A DNA stretch of 64,000 nucleotides from Tetramitus jugosus (taxonomy: Eukaryota; Heterolobosea; Eutetramitea; Acrasida; Vahlkampfiidae). This document shows, piece by piece, positions 1 through 9,169 of this stretch. Location of the stretch: positions 1-64,000 of the forward strand of contig OW569394.1 of NCBI GenBank assembly GCA_937625935.1, in the 5' to 3' direction. A model generated the notes under the pieces. It searched no databases. It worked only from the letters and a program-made list of their open reading frames with translations, and was not told the origin of the DNA. Position numbers and translations under genes: made by a program. Each line of letters opens with the position of its first letter. Positions within the stretch are counted from its first letter, which is position 1.

Positions 1-876
1 CCAAACCCAAACCCAAACCCAAACCCAAACCCCAAACCCAAACCCAAACCCAAACCCAAACCCAAACCCAAACCCAAACCCAAACCCAAACCCAAACCCA
101 AACCCAAACCCAAACCCAAACCCAAACCCAAACCCAAACCCAAACCCAAACCCAAACCCAAACCCAAACCCAAACCCAAACCCAAACCCAAACCCAAACC
201 CAAACCCAAACCCAAACCCAAACCCAAACCCAAACCCAAACCCAAACCCAAACCCAAACCCAAACCCAAACCCAAACCCAAACCCAAACCCAAACCCAAA
301 CCCAAACCCAAACCCAAACCCAAACCCAAACCCAAACCCAAACCCAAACCCAAACCCAAACCCAAACCCAAACCCAAACCCAAACCCAAACCCAAACCCA
401 AACCCAAACCCAAACCCAAACCCAAACCCAAACCCAAACCCAAACCCAAACCCAAACCCAAACCCAAACCCAAACCCAAACCCAAACCCAAACCCAAACC
501 CAAACCCAAACCCAAACCCAAACCCAAACCCAAACCCAAACCCAAACCCAAACCCAAACCCAAACCCAAACCCAAACCCAAACCCAAACCCAAACCCAAA
601 CCCAAACCCAAACCCAAACCCAAACCCAAACCCAAACCCAAACCCAAACCCAAACCCAAACCCAAACCCAAACCCAAACCCAAACCCAAACCCAAACCCA
701 AACCCAAACCCAAACCCAAACCCAAACCCAAACCCAAACCCAAACCCAAACCCAAACCCAAACCCAAACCCAAACCCAAACCCAAACCCAAACCCAAACC
801 CAAACCCAAACCCAAACCCAAACCCAAACCCAAACCCAAACCCAAACCCAAACCCAAACCCAAACCCAAACCCAAA
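1..876 (+). repeat. Telomere, (CCCAAA)n
   Basis: About 146 head-to-tail copies of CCCAAA fill the first 876 bases, ending at the junction with ordinary sequence at 877. The only irregularity I see is one extra C (CCCC at 30-33). The C-rich strand runs 5' to 3' into the chromosome, which is the orientation of a natural left telomere; the G-strand unit read toward the end is TTTGGG. The perfection of the array and its position at base 1 make a real chromosome end far more likely than an internal satellite. Confidence 0.96.
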
Positions 877-1813
877 TTCACTTTCTTCTCAAAAATCAAA
901 AATTTCATCCAAATTCAAAACAGAATCGATCTATCATCTAAAATCTGGTCAAGCAAGATAAATGGAAGTTAAAGCCACTCAGCCCATTTCTATTTCCATC
1001 TTGTGACGTTCACTCCTTAGTTTTTGTCGAAAATAGAAATCTTCTCATTAATTGCTCAACATCTGGAAGGATAAAAGGCAATCAAGTGAGTAAATACATG
1101 TTTTATGAGCTATCAATTCTATTTCACTTCAGTTATGACGGGTTGGGTCTGGGTATTCAACTCTGCATCCAAGGAAGTCTGAACAAATAGAAATATATTT
1201 CTCTCATGAGCCAATCTCACTCCAAAATAGTATTTTCTGCAATATTTCTCAGTCAATTACGTTCATAGGTGTGAATTCTTATCAACCAGCAAGATCTACT
1301 CTTATTTTATGAAGATTGGGCCTGGACTTTCACTCTGCACTAATCTTACGAACTGAGAAGTTTAAATATTATTCTGCCTGTCAAATATGTCAAAATATTC
1401 CCTTCAACAATGAAATGTCTCGTTCACCATCAATAATTCGGTTCAAATTAATTGATTTCGCCAGAACAAGAGTGTTTCATAGCATTCACAAAACGAAACT
1501 CAAAAATTTAGCCTATTCTACCGAAAACATCCCATTCAACAACGAAATATCTCCATCATATCCAGATTATCTCTAAAACTGGTGGAAATATTTATCTCAA
1601 GAGAATTTCAAGTCAATCAAAAGTCATAGTATTGAAATGCAACTCAATGCGCCAAAAATCAACAAAAAATGACAGAAATAACAGATGTAATGCTTCAAAT
1701 GAATACAAGAGGTTTAAAATTCCTGTCTAAAATCTGTAAAAAATGTTCTCTTATCATACAGTCCAGTGCTAATCTCATGTTATTCTGAAAAAATCTAACA
1801 TAAAAAATCTGTT

Positions 1814-1899
1814 GCAGTTTTAATCCTGTTGGAGAGAAAATCTGTTAGATACAGCAGGGAGCGATCGTCTCTTCGAGACGATGCAGTTTTAATCCTGTT
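1814..1899. repeat. Short direct repeat flanking a small hairpin
   Basis: The 17-mer GCAGTTTTAATCCTGTT occurs at 1814-1830 and again at 1883-1899. Each copy is followed closely by a TCTGTTAGA-like string. Between them is a perfect 8-bp inverted repeat (arms 1864-1871 and 1875-1882) with a 3-nt loop. It could be a footprint of a small mobile element or just subtelomeric repetition; no function is visible. Confidence 0.55.
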
Positions 1900-2075
1900 A
1901 AATTCTGTTAGAGCTCGTTGAGATGAGTAAAATTCATACTGAAAAGTTCCTTTGGGTTGGGATTGGACTTATGACATAAATCCCGACCCAAACTCAAAAC
2001 TCTCCCAAAACCATATTTAGACACTCCTCTTCCATAAAAGGCAATGTTTTGTCGGTTCAGAAGCGAATATAAAGT

Positions 2076-2090
2076 CCCAAACCCAAACCC
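2076..2090 (+). repeat. Interstitial telomere-like motif
   Basis: CCCAAACCCAAACCC, two and a half telomere units, in the same orientation as the terminal array, about 1.2 kb inside it. Confidence 0.8.
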
Positions 2091-2378
2091 ACCCCAGCGG
2101 AACCAGATAGTTCCTCTGCAAAAAAGCTTTTCTAGGCCGAAATGGCTGGTTCCGCCTATTTTTTCGAGACTCATCAGTCAATAGCTCATAGAGATTTGGG
2201 TTTTCTGAGCTCAAAACCCAACTCCATATCACAGTTTGGGGGATAGTTCAGAATCTATAGTGAGTTTTTCCACACAAAGCTTAAGCTGAACATTTCAAAC
2301 CATGGAGAATACAAAAACAACCTTTACAACGTACAGTTGACTGTATTCAGCCAGTCTTGGCTAGCCGATATGTGACAA

Positions 2379-2393
2379 CCCAAACCCAAACCC
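2379..2393 (+). repeat. Interstitial telomere-like motif
   Basis: A second exact CCCAAACCCAAACCC, followed by CAGACCCA. It has the same orientation as the chromosome-end repeat. Confidence 0.8.
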
Positions 2394-2642
2394 AGACCCA
2401 ATCAAAAACATTTTGATGAATAAAACATACCCAATGATTACTTTTTGTTTGTTTTTCTTTTTAGTTTTGTTGAAGCTTCACCCTTGATCGACAACCTGTT
2501 AAAACTAGGTTAGGAGCTGAACTGACAAATCATGAACAATGAATGGAATGAATGCTTAAACATAGATCTAGAAGACAAATGACAAAGGATCTCCATCGAG
2601 AGATTGAGTTGTTGTTTGCACCAGAGTCAAAAGGGCCAAGGC

Positions 2643-3630
2643 TTACGTGATAACCAAAACCCAAACCCAGTAACTTGGATTTTTCGACTTTGCAATGATC
2701 TGGACCGGTGGCTTGGGCAACATTAACAACAACACAATTGCTTGATGTTTCATGTCCGATGTTCCAGACAAACATTCAATGAGCCACTGGTATGGACACA
2801 CGATTTTTGTTTTCTTCACACACCAGTCAATCGCATGTTGTTTGGCTCGCAACCAATTGTACAGCAACCAGGGCTTTGCTGTCAACTCTTCTAGAAGCAA
2901 CTCTTTTCGATCCCATAAACAACTACCCAAACTACAAACCAACAACTCATCCTTGTCCAGTAAATTGACTAGTGCTTTCATGACAAACGCCGTCTCGAAG
3001 AACTTGACCAGTGTTGTAGGCTCACAGCTCAACAAGAATGCCATCCGTCTTAAATCATGGGGCTCGATCGCTACATTACCCGGTTGTTCAAATACAATTT
3101 GTAACCGCCCTCCATGGACACGATGTAGAAGCGTTCCCTTCTTCACAACCTCGAAGTATCGTGATCCAATCTCTAACAACTCTTCGCGTGGCACATTCCC
3201 TTTCGACACCACAGACAGTTTCTTCGAATTCACACCAACAAAACTCTCTAGTCCATTGTAACGGTTTAGATAATAATTGCCAACCATTGTTTTGAAATGG
3301 CGCATGTGTCTCTTCACCACCTGGAGGATCTGAGTATACAATAGGTTGTGTTGAAGGGTATGCAACTTGATCAGACTCTTGTTGCATTTGCTGTCTGACA
3401 GGTGCTTGCTGTCTAACAGCTTGTCTCACTTGTTGTGCGTTCTGAGACTTTTGTGTTGGTCTGATTCTCTGTTGCAAGTCAACCTTCATATCAGACAATT
3501 TGTTTAACAATGGTGTGATTGATACAGCTGTTGGCTCTTCTGGCATCTCTTCTTGATGTACCCAGCTTCCATAGTAGCTGTGGTTATCATCATCCTCATC
3601 ATAACGTTGGTGTTGTGCTCTGTTATTCAT
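2643..3630 (-). pseudogene. Unknown subtelomeric gene, frame changes part-way
   Basis: Two minus-strand frames join to make one plausible protein. The N-terminal part (ATG at 3630) is acidic then Gln/Arg-rich. The C-terminal part, in the +1 frame from about 3340, reads as a folded helical domain (from MRHFKTMVG to about WLIECLSG). The frame jump could be a very short intron (a candidate GT...AG of 37 nt keeps frame) or a mutation. The 3' end runs into telomere-like DNA and gives a Trp/Val-rich tail, so the true end is uncertain. I do not recognise the family. The subtelomeric position and the two irregularities suggest a gene fragment that may no longer be functional. Confidence 0.5.
2654..2668 (+). 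repeat. Interstitial telomere-like motif inside an open frame
   Basis: CCAAAACCCAAACCC, a slightly diverged copy in the same orientation. It overlaps the 3' end of the minus-strand open frame starting at 2643, where it encodes the unusual tail residues YWVWVL, so that frame has probably run into telomeric filler. Confidence 0.7.
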
Positions 3631-3771
3631 CTCGCTTGCTGTTTGGATTTTACTACCTAATACATTGTGTAGATAAAATTTTAAGAGTTTACAGCATAAT
3701 GATTAGTACTATAACTATTCTGAATAGTATCTTCGCTTTTCTTCAAGGAGAACGTTACATCAGTATCAAGG

Positions 3772-4518
3772 ATGTTCAAGGAAACTTCACTTCCATCGCC
3801 TGATGCAGATAGAATAATTCCTTCAATGAGGTTGTCACAGTTTATGAGTATGCTATACAATGCTGGAAAGCTGGATGTTACTCATTCACTATCTGATAGA
3901 GCTTCATTGAATAATCAGAAGCATGTGTTTGTAGCAAAGCCATTGCCAGTGAACTTTGTTGCAAGAACCTATCCTGTTGTGCCATTCTTGCATCCAGATC
4001 ATCCTACTCTAAGAATTCTAGGTGCAATCATGGCACCAGAGTTGCATAAAGAAATTAGAGAGAAAGGAGGTGCATATGGCTCAAGATCTGCAGTGGACTC
4101 AACTGGTATCTTCAAATTCTCTTCCTACAGAGATCCAAATACAATCAAATCCATTCATGACATTGATAAAGTAATTCAATGGATCTGCAATAGAACAGAT
4201 GTACCAATTACTACTCAACAGATCAATGAAGCAAAGCTAAAGGCTTTCCAGGCAATAGATGCTCCACATTCAAAAGTCAGAAGTTGGTTCCCATATCTCT
4301 TACATAAACCTGCAATAGTGAATGATGAAATTAGAAGATTATACAGATTGAAATTACTGGAAGTGAATGAATCTAATCTTGTATCTGCATGTGTTCAATA
4401 TTTAGAGAAGAATGAAAATAGATCAAGAATGTCTATTATTGGAAATAAGGATGAAGTTCCAGAAGAAATTAAATCTTCAGAAGAATGGATAATAGTGAAT
4501 GAAGAACTGTCAGTTTAA
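3772..4518 (+). pseudogene. Presequence protease (PreP/Cym1, M16C) C-terminal fragment
   Basis: The 248-residue product matches only the last quarter of the mitochondrial/plastid presequence protease, a metalloprotease of roughly 1000 residues that degrades cleaved targeting peptides. The recognisable stretch runs from HPDHPTLRILGAIM through REKGGAYGS to FKFSSYRDPN and the closing helices. The N-terminal catalytic domain with its inverted zinc motif HxxEH is absent, and nothing upstream in any frame restores it. The ATG at 3772 may be incidental. It is most simply a 5'-truncated duplicate carried to the subtelomere; a stand-alone non-catalytic protein is possible but less likely. Its stop overlaps the stop of the convergent F-box gene by 4 bp. 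Confidence 0.8.
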
Positions 4519-5294
4519 TAATCTTCATCGAATTCTTGATCCTTCTGTTTAGTAATAATTGTATCAGAAGTAAAAAGCCATATTTGATTATTATTCATTT
4601 CAAATAGATATTCACTACGTTTGGCAAATGTTCCACTAGATACTTTTGATTTCAATGAATTAATGGATTGAAGTAATTCACGATATTTAGTTCTTTGTTC
4701 CATTGGAAAGTGAACATCTGTGACACTGCATCTACTTGGATCTAATTCATAGTTATCTTCCATTAAATGATCCGAACACACTTTAATTTCTGGTAGTGAG
4801 CTATTGAAATTGACATAATATTCTTCATCTATTGTTGTCACTTCATCTATATCATTAGTTGTGACAATATCTTCACGATCATCTGAAGAGTGTAACCTCA
4901 AGTCAAAACTTTTATCAATCTCAATCTCTAGAGTTAAATGGCTCCTTTGTTCAGTGTCACTGTCATCATCACTTCCATATGCTGCATCAACCCAAGCTTC
5001 ATACGATCCAAACAATGTTTCAGAATATCCCTTACTTTTGCTAATAAATGAACGATACAGTTCCAGTTGTTCATTGAAAATCATTGGTGTCACAATTGAT
5101 TTCCAATTAGAACACACTAATAGTATTGCATGTTTCTTCTTGAATTGCAAGTATTGAAATATCTGTTCTAATAGTTCAGCTGGTACACTTCCAAACAATC
5201 TACTGAATTCAGGAGTCGCTGTTGTATTAGCAACAGGATTTAACTTTCTCTTCTTATTTGTACTTTGTATGCCTCCGCGTTGTCTTCTCGTCAT
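4515..5294 (-). CDS. F-box protein
   Basis: A 259-residue protein. Residues 36-72 form an F-box-like segment (VPAELLEQIFQYLQF, then a VCSNWKSIV motif), which in this family binds Skp1 and recruits a target to an SCF ubiquitin ligase. A basic patch (KKRK, residues 14-17) could be a nuclear signal. The remainder is acidic, with no recognisable repeat for substrate recognition. The ATG at 5294 is the first in frame. The gene ends in a 4-bp overlap with the convergent protease fragment. Both host genomes of this type and large DNA viruses carry F-box genes, so its origin cannot be decided here. Confidence 0.7.
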   Translation of the reverse strand: MTRRQRGGIQSTNKKRKLNPVANTTATPEFSRLFGSVPAELLEQIFQYLQFKKKHAILLVCSNWKSIVTPMIFNEQLELYRSFISKSKGYSETLFGSYEAWVDAAYGSDDDSDTEQRSHLTLEIEIDKSFDLRLHSSDDREDIVTTNDIDEVTTIDEEYYVNFNSSLPEIKVCSDHLMEDNYELDPSRCSVTDVHFPMEQRTKYRELLQSINSLKSKVSSGTFAKRSEYLFEMNNNQIWLFTSDTIITKQKDQEFDEDY

Positions 5295-5452
5295 TTTTTT
5301 TGCGTGTGTGACAAGTGGTCGATTGGCGCCAAAAAGTATCGTTGAATATTCTTCTGATCAACAACTCTACCTGAAGGTTCAACGTCTATTTTTAATAACA
5401 CAACAATTCCGCAAACAATTTGCATTTACAGTAGAAAGTTCTTTTCAAGCGT

Positions 5453-5828
5453 TTATTGTTCGGGTCTCAACTTCTTATCGAAATATTCTACTACTATGGA
5501 CACTAGTAGAATAAGTACAAGCACAATAGGACCGGTATAGTCTTTGTTGATCACACATTCTGTTGTAAATGCTGCAATAGCCGATACTACACAGGCGCAT
5601 AGAGAACATGTTATTTATTGCGTACTGTAAACCCTTTTCTGTTGGTTCTATCTTCATGAGAGACATGAGTATTAGCTCTACCATCAACAACACGAATGAT
5701 GTGATCAGAGCTATGAAACTGGATGCGACACTATCCATTCCATTGCAACGAAGTGTCGTGAATATTGTGAACGACTGTGTAAGGAAGATCAACGTCAGTA
5801 TCATTAGTATAGCTACTCCACCGTACAT
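5453..5828 (-). CDS. Small four-helix membrane protein, frame changes in helix 3
   Basis: From ATG 5828 the frame encodes two hydrophobic helices (MYGGVAILMILTLIF and FIALITSFVLLMVELIL). The original frame then turns unlike a protein, while the +1 frame continues with SAIAAFTTECV, a fourth helix (GPIVLVLILLVSIVVEYF) and a basic tail ending at a TAA at 5453-5455. The shift falls in about 5590-5640. A 46-nt GT...AG segment would restore frame but has a weak donor (GTTTAC), so either a short intron or a frameshift is possible. The next gene upstream starts only 5 bp away. Family not recognised; small polytopic proteins are common in large DNA viruses. Confidence 0.5.
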
Positions 5829-5833
5829 TTGTT

Positions 5834-6931
5834 TTATTGTTCAAAGTTCTTTCTGACAGCGAAGAATTCAATGTGAGTAGTACCCTTTGAGATCAACTTG
5901 GTGTATGGGTTCTGATTAGCAGCTTCAGACTTGTCTTGTTCAAGTGTGACGTAGCAGTAGGCAGTGATAAACTTTGCCAATTCGTCTGGAGATGAATAGA
6001 CTTGTCTGACTAGCTCAATATCAGAATGCCCAACCAAAGCATGGAAAGTGTAAGGATAGTCTTCTGCATCGATCAAGTATGGCTTCTCTTGTGCATCCAT
6101 GTCTTCTCCTTCCATCTTCGACAATCCACCCCCAAATAACATCTTCAGACCTTCATGTGACAATCTGTTGACGTTAACAAGTTCAGCAGACTCGTTAAAA
6201 GGTAGTGGTTGAACAAAGTTCATAGGCATAGTTAAAGGAAGCTTGATCTTGGTCTTTGGATCAACTGACATGAACACAATATCAACAGCCTTCTTCACTG
6301 CTTCATCAGTTATGGTATCAAACTGTGCCTTATTCTTACCAGTTATTGCTACAATCACCTTCTTCATGAACACAGGATCTATCTTTGGATATCTATCAGG
6401 TTGTAACAAGGTTTTCAGTCTTCTGACTTTCAGAACAAGTGGATAAGTAGTACTTGTTTCGGTAGTTTCAACTTCAGCTGCTTTAGAACCAGTCTTGTCC
6501 TTGTCAAAACCATCAACCAATTCCACGTCAAAGTGGTTAGAGTGAAGGATTCTATCTGAAGCAAATGGACTACTAAATCCAAGTTCTCTTACATGATTTC
6601 CCCACATAACAAACTCAGCTTTGACTGTTACATCTGTTTCAGCAGTGAACGATTCAAAGAGAGTTACATTGATGGAAGGGAAAGCCTTGTCGTTCTCTCT
6701 TTCTCTGGCTTTCTTAGCAGCATCTGTATCAGGTTCTTCTGAAGAAGTAGTAGCAACTGGTTTAGCACCGACTGTCTTTTTCTCTTTCAATTCAATAAAC
6801 TTGGTGATCAAACAAGAACCTCTACATGGATTTGAATCATGAGCATCCCAATCAATGTTATCAACGGTGTAAGAAGCACCATATAATCTGGAGTTGAGAA
6901 TAAAGGTCTTGTTGTCAACCAGAAGCTTCAT
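5834..6931 (-). CDS. Unknown protein of the virus-like block (about 365 aa)
   Basis: A continuous frame of 365 residues from the ATG at 6931. It remains open upstream to 6967 without another ATG; an alternative ATG at 6989 is in another frame and would need a 31-nt splice to join. The protein has beta-rich N- and C-terminal halves separated by an Ala/Glu/Lys-rich linker, which suggests two folded domains. No membrane helix or signal peptide is seen and no catalytic motif is obvious. It sits 65 bp downstream of the 284-residue nuclear-signal protein on the same strand, so the two may be expressed together. I do not recognise the family; a DNA-binding or capsid-associated role is only a guess from its neighbours. 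Confidence 0.65.
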   Translation of the reverse strand: MKLLVDNKTFILNSRLYGASYTVDNIDWDAHDSNPCRGSCLITKFIELKEKKTVGAKPVATTSSEEPDTDAAKKARERENDKAFPSINVTLFESFTAETDVTVKAEFVMWGNHVRELGFSSPFASDRILHSNHFDVELVDGFDKDKTGSKAAEVETTETSTTYPLVLKVRRLKTLLQPDRYPKIDPVFMKKVIVAITGKNKAQFDTITDEAVKKAVDIVFMSVDPKTKIKLPLTMPMNFVQPLPFNESAELVNVNRLSHEGLKMLFGGGLSKMEGEDMDAQEKPYLIDAEDYPYTFHALVGHSDIELVRQVYSSPDELAKFITAYCYVTLEQDKSEAANQNPYTKLISKGTTHIEFFAVRKNFEQ

Positions 6932-6996
6932 CAAATGACTCTGGGAAATCAAATAGTCCTCTATCACTGACCAGCTTTAGATTAGCCATTCTAGCT

Positions 6997-7851
6997 TCAA
7001 GAGAAGTCTACAGAGATTGATTCACATGAGAGGAAGAACGAGATCTTATCCTTATTGTCAGTCTTAGCCTTATCAGTGGTCTCTGCTGGTTGATCAGTTG
7101 AAGCTGATGACTCTGAGTCTGTTGCCTCACCGTCTGTAGCAGTTTCACTTTTGGCAAATGACAATTCTTCAGTAGAATTATGTTCAATAGGTAGTGTGAA
7201 CTTGAGATCGTTTCTCTTGGTTAGACCTTGCATTGCTAGAAGCTGTCCTTCAACATATTTCACGGACTGACTTACTGAGTTCAGAGTAATCTTCTGATAT
7301 TGATAGAAGCGACTTGGAATACCCTTCTTTGCTCTATCTTCACCTCCCTTAGCATAGATCCAGATATCGATCTCCATGCCATCTCTGATAGCAGTTCCTG
7401 GCTTACCCTCGTAGAACACATTGTGCTTCATCTCTTCTTCTACTTCAGTTCCCTTCTTACCATTGACGGTATAAGGAATAATGTTCACACCAGTATCAAC
7501 ATCAAACCATGCAGCACCTGGCATCTTGGACATCTTCTGAGCATCACCTCTACTGTCAGTTACAAGAACCTTCAATCCAGTCATATCTGGGTTCTTACAA
7601 TCCTTCTGTTGCAGAACCAAACCATTGATCATTGGAAGTGAAGTGTCTCTGACCTTTGCTCCAGACTTTGGTGGTTCGATCTTCTTACCAGATACAGCCA
7701 TCGCCTTTGCAGCAGCAGAAGTCTTATATACTCTTGCTTTCTTAACTGGTGTAGGTTCAGAAGCAGGTTCTTCAGCAGGTCTCTTGACACCACGCGTTTC
7801 AGCTTCCAAAGGTTGATTAATAGCGAGTTCTGCGTCAGTAATGGATGTCAT
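6997..7851 (-). CDS. Unknown protein with bipartite nuclear signal
   Basis: 284 residues from the ATG at 7851; the frame is open further upstream but has no earlier ATG. Residues 22-40 contain a textbook bipartite nuclear-localisation motif (VKRPAEE...VKKAR). A beta-rich core follows (roughly residues 70-215), whose alternating strands and glycine turns are compatible with an OB-like or jelly-roll fold. The C-terminal 50 residues are Ser/Thr/Asp/Glu-rich and low in complexity, like the acidic tails of single-stranded-DNA-binding proteins. That role is speculation. It is divergent from the gene starting at 8057, sharing a promoter interval of about 200 bp. Confidence 0.65.
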   Translation of the reverse strand: MTSITDAELAINQPLEAETRGVKRPAEEPASEPTPVKKARVYKTSAAAKAMAVSGKKIEPPKSGAKVRDTSLPMINGLVLQQKDCKNPDMTGLKVLVTDSRGDAQKMSKMPGAAWFDVDTGVNIIPYTVNGKKGTEVEEEMKHNVFYEGKPGTAIRDGMEIDIWIYAKGGEDRAKKGIPSRFYQYQKITLNSVSQSVKYVEGQLLAMQGLTKRNDLKFTLPIEHNSTEELSFAKSETATDGEATDSESSASTDQPAETTDKAKTDNKDKISFFLSCESISVDFS

Positions 7852-8056
7852 TTGATGTTGCAATGTGACTTGTTTTGTTTGTTTTGTTTGTTGTGATCTT
7901 GGCAATGTTCACAACCATTGTCGCTTTTAACTAGCGCATTTGAGAGTTGTTGTAATGGACCGTAGATGTCATTTTTCCGATGAGACCAACAATTGTCAAA
8001 GAGTCAATTCTCTCAAACCTTTCACACACACCACAACGAACACACTGAACAGCACT

Positions 8057-8932
8057 ATGAACCTCTACCAGACACGTCTTAACACACACATCCCACTTCT
8101 CGTAACCAACATCCATTCCTATCTCACTGTTGTTTACCCAACAGGCGTTGAATACTGGGAGACTGTATTTCCTCACGCGTATGCCACAATGTTATTGCAA
8201 CACCTCCAAGTCATTCAAACTAGTGATGTACTAGTATATATGTCAGAGAACGAGTCACAGAGGCTGCTATATACACCAACTCACCATACTGTCGAGGCAA
8301 GAGATACAACGCGCTCGGTCCAGGCATACACTGCTACTGTAAGAAGTTTTGGATCAATTGCAGAGAGGATAGTATCTGATTTTAAGATGGTTGTCGAGTA
8401 TCGCTCCAAGTCCGAAGTGATAGAAAGCCTGAGAGATTCTCTGATGGGTATTAGTGTCTCCTTTCCAGAGACTCTTGTTACCACAGATCCAAACCAAGTG
8501 TTCATGTATAACCAGATGATTGACATGATACTGAAGAATTATATCAATAGACCAGAGGCAGATGCACATAAGTTGTCTGTGTTGGAGCTGTCTGATTGTT
8601 ATACGTTAGGTTGTGAAGATGATTCTGTTGCAGCAGCAGCAATAGACATATTGAACGATCTGAACAGAGAGCTCAAAACTAAACATCCTCCTGTCATGCT
8701 GAAGCGCAGATCCCAGAATGTCCTGCCACGGACGTGTGTTAAACTGTCTGATGAGGACGACGATGAAATGGAAGAGCAACCAGTTCAAGAGATCATTCAG
8801 CAAGCAGCACCTTTGGGAGATATCACAGGACAACAGTTGTATGATGTGTTGGCTGGTCTGGAATTTTTTGGTGTCTCAAATGATCCAACTGATACAGTAG
8901 ATCGTTTATGCTATTCATCTCTTCTTCACTGA
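8057..8932 (+). CDS. Unknown protein of the virus-like block (about 291 aa)
   Basis: The frame is open from 7940. The ATG at 8057 (MNLYQTRLNT) gives 291 residues and a sensible N terminus; an upstream ATG at 7955 would add 34 residues. The N-terminal two-thirds are mixed alpha/beta. A short acidic stretch (SDEDDDEMEE) and a helical C terminus follow. There is no membrane segment, signal peptide or recognisable motif. The reading frame ends in a TGA shortly after an overlapping ATG (8908) of the next small gene. I cannot assign a family; its place beside the protease-scaffold gene makes a structural virion role possible. Confidence 0.6.
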   Translation: MNLYQTRLNTHIPLLVTNIHSYLTVVYPTGVEYWETVFPHAYATMLLQHLQVIQTSDVLVYMSENESQRLLYTPTHHTVEARDTTRSVQAYTATVRSFGSIAERIVSDFKMVVEYRSKSEVIESLRDSLMGISVSFPETLVTTDPNQVFMYNQMIDMILKNYINRPEADAHKLSVLELSDCYTLGCEDDSVAAAAIDILNDLNRELKTKHPPVMLKRRSQNVLPRTCVKLSDEDDDEMEEQPVQEIIQQAAPLGDITGQQLYDVLAGLEFFGVSNDPTDTVDRLCYSSLLH

Positions 8933-9169
8933 TCTGTGGCATAGTTGTTTATCTGTTTGTTTACACGAAAAACTCTGCTGTCCAATCAACATCTAATTTA
9001 TCAGTTGGCTCATCTGTCCTTTCAGCATCTAATGTATCAGTTGGCTCATCTGTCCAATCAGCAGTTTCTGGACAATATCAGTGAAGATGAACTCAACAAA
9101 CTAGTACAGACACACTGGGTGGATAGTATGATGTTTACACAAGAGGAAATAAATGATCTTATACTCTAA
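8908..9169 (+). CDS. Small single-pass membrane protein with Ser/Val repeats (tentative)
   Basis: The ATG at 8908 opens a frame with a membrane helix (LICGIVVYLFVY) and then two near-identical 12-residue Ser/Val-rich units encoded by a 36-bp tandem repeat. That frame stops at 9082-9084. The +1 frame continues with an acidic amphipathic end (SEDELNKLVQ...EEINDLIL) to the TAA at 9167-9169. A 31-nt GT...AG segment just before the join would link them; a frameshift is the alternative. The 3' end overlaps the convergent membrane-protein gene by 11 bp. Confidence 0.35.
8981..9062 (+). repeat. 36-bp tandem repeat (2.3 copies)
   Basis: Unit 1 (8981-9016) and unit 2 (9017-9052) share ATCTAAT.TATCAGTTGG and the following bases almost exactly; a third copy breaks off after 10 bases. 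The unit length keeps any reading frame intact. Confidence 0.85.

Larger units (their letters stand above)
877..2640. other. Gene-poor subtelomere
   Basis: I find no supportable gene here. Short open frames exist (for example 1316-1576 on plus, 1908-2232 on minus) but have no recognisable composition, and some run through telomere-like sequence. The region holds degenerate internal repetition: a similar string of roughly 32 bases occurs near 1399 and again near 1529, and a 17-bp direct repeat lies at 1814 and 1883. Scattered GGGTTGGG and CCCAAA strings resemble the telomere. It looks like decayed subtelomeric DNA. Confidence 0.7.

Noticed and set aside
1864-1882. Hairpin as a terminator or small RNA
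   Set aside because: An 8-bp stem alone in AT-rich subtelomeric DNA is weak evidence; no conserved RNA structure can be shown.
1908-2232. Two minus-strand open frames in the subtelomere
   Set aside because: They lie over telomere-like DNA, have Gly/Phe/Trp-rich compositions produced by the repeat, and no recognisable domain.
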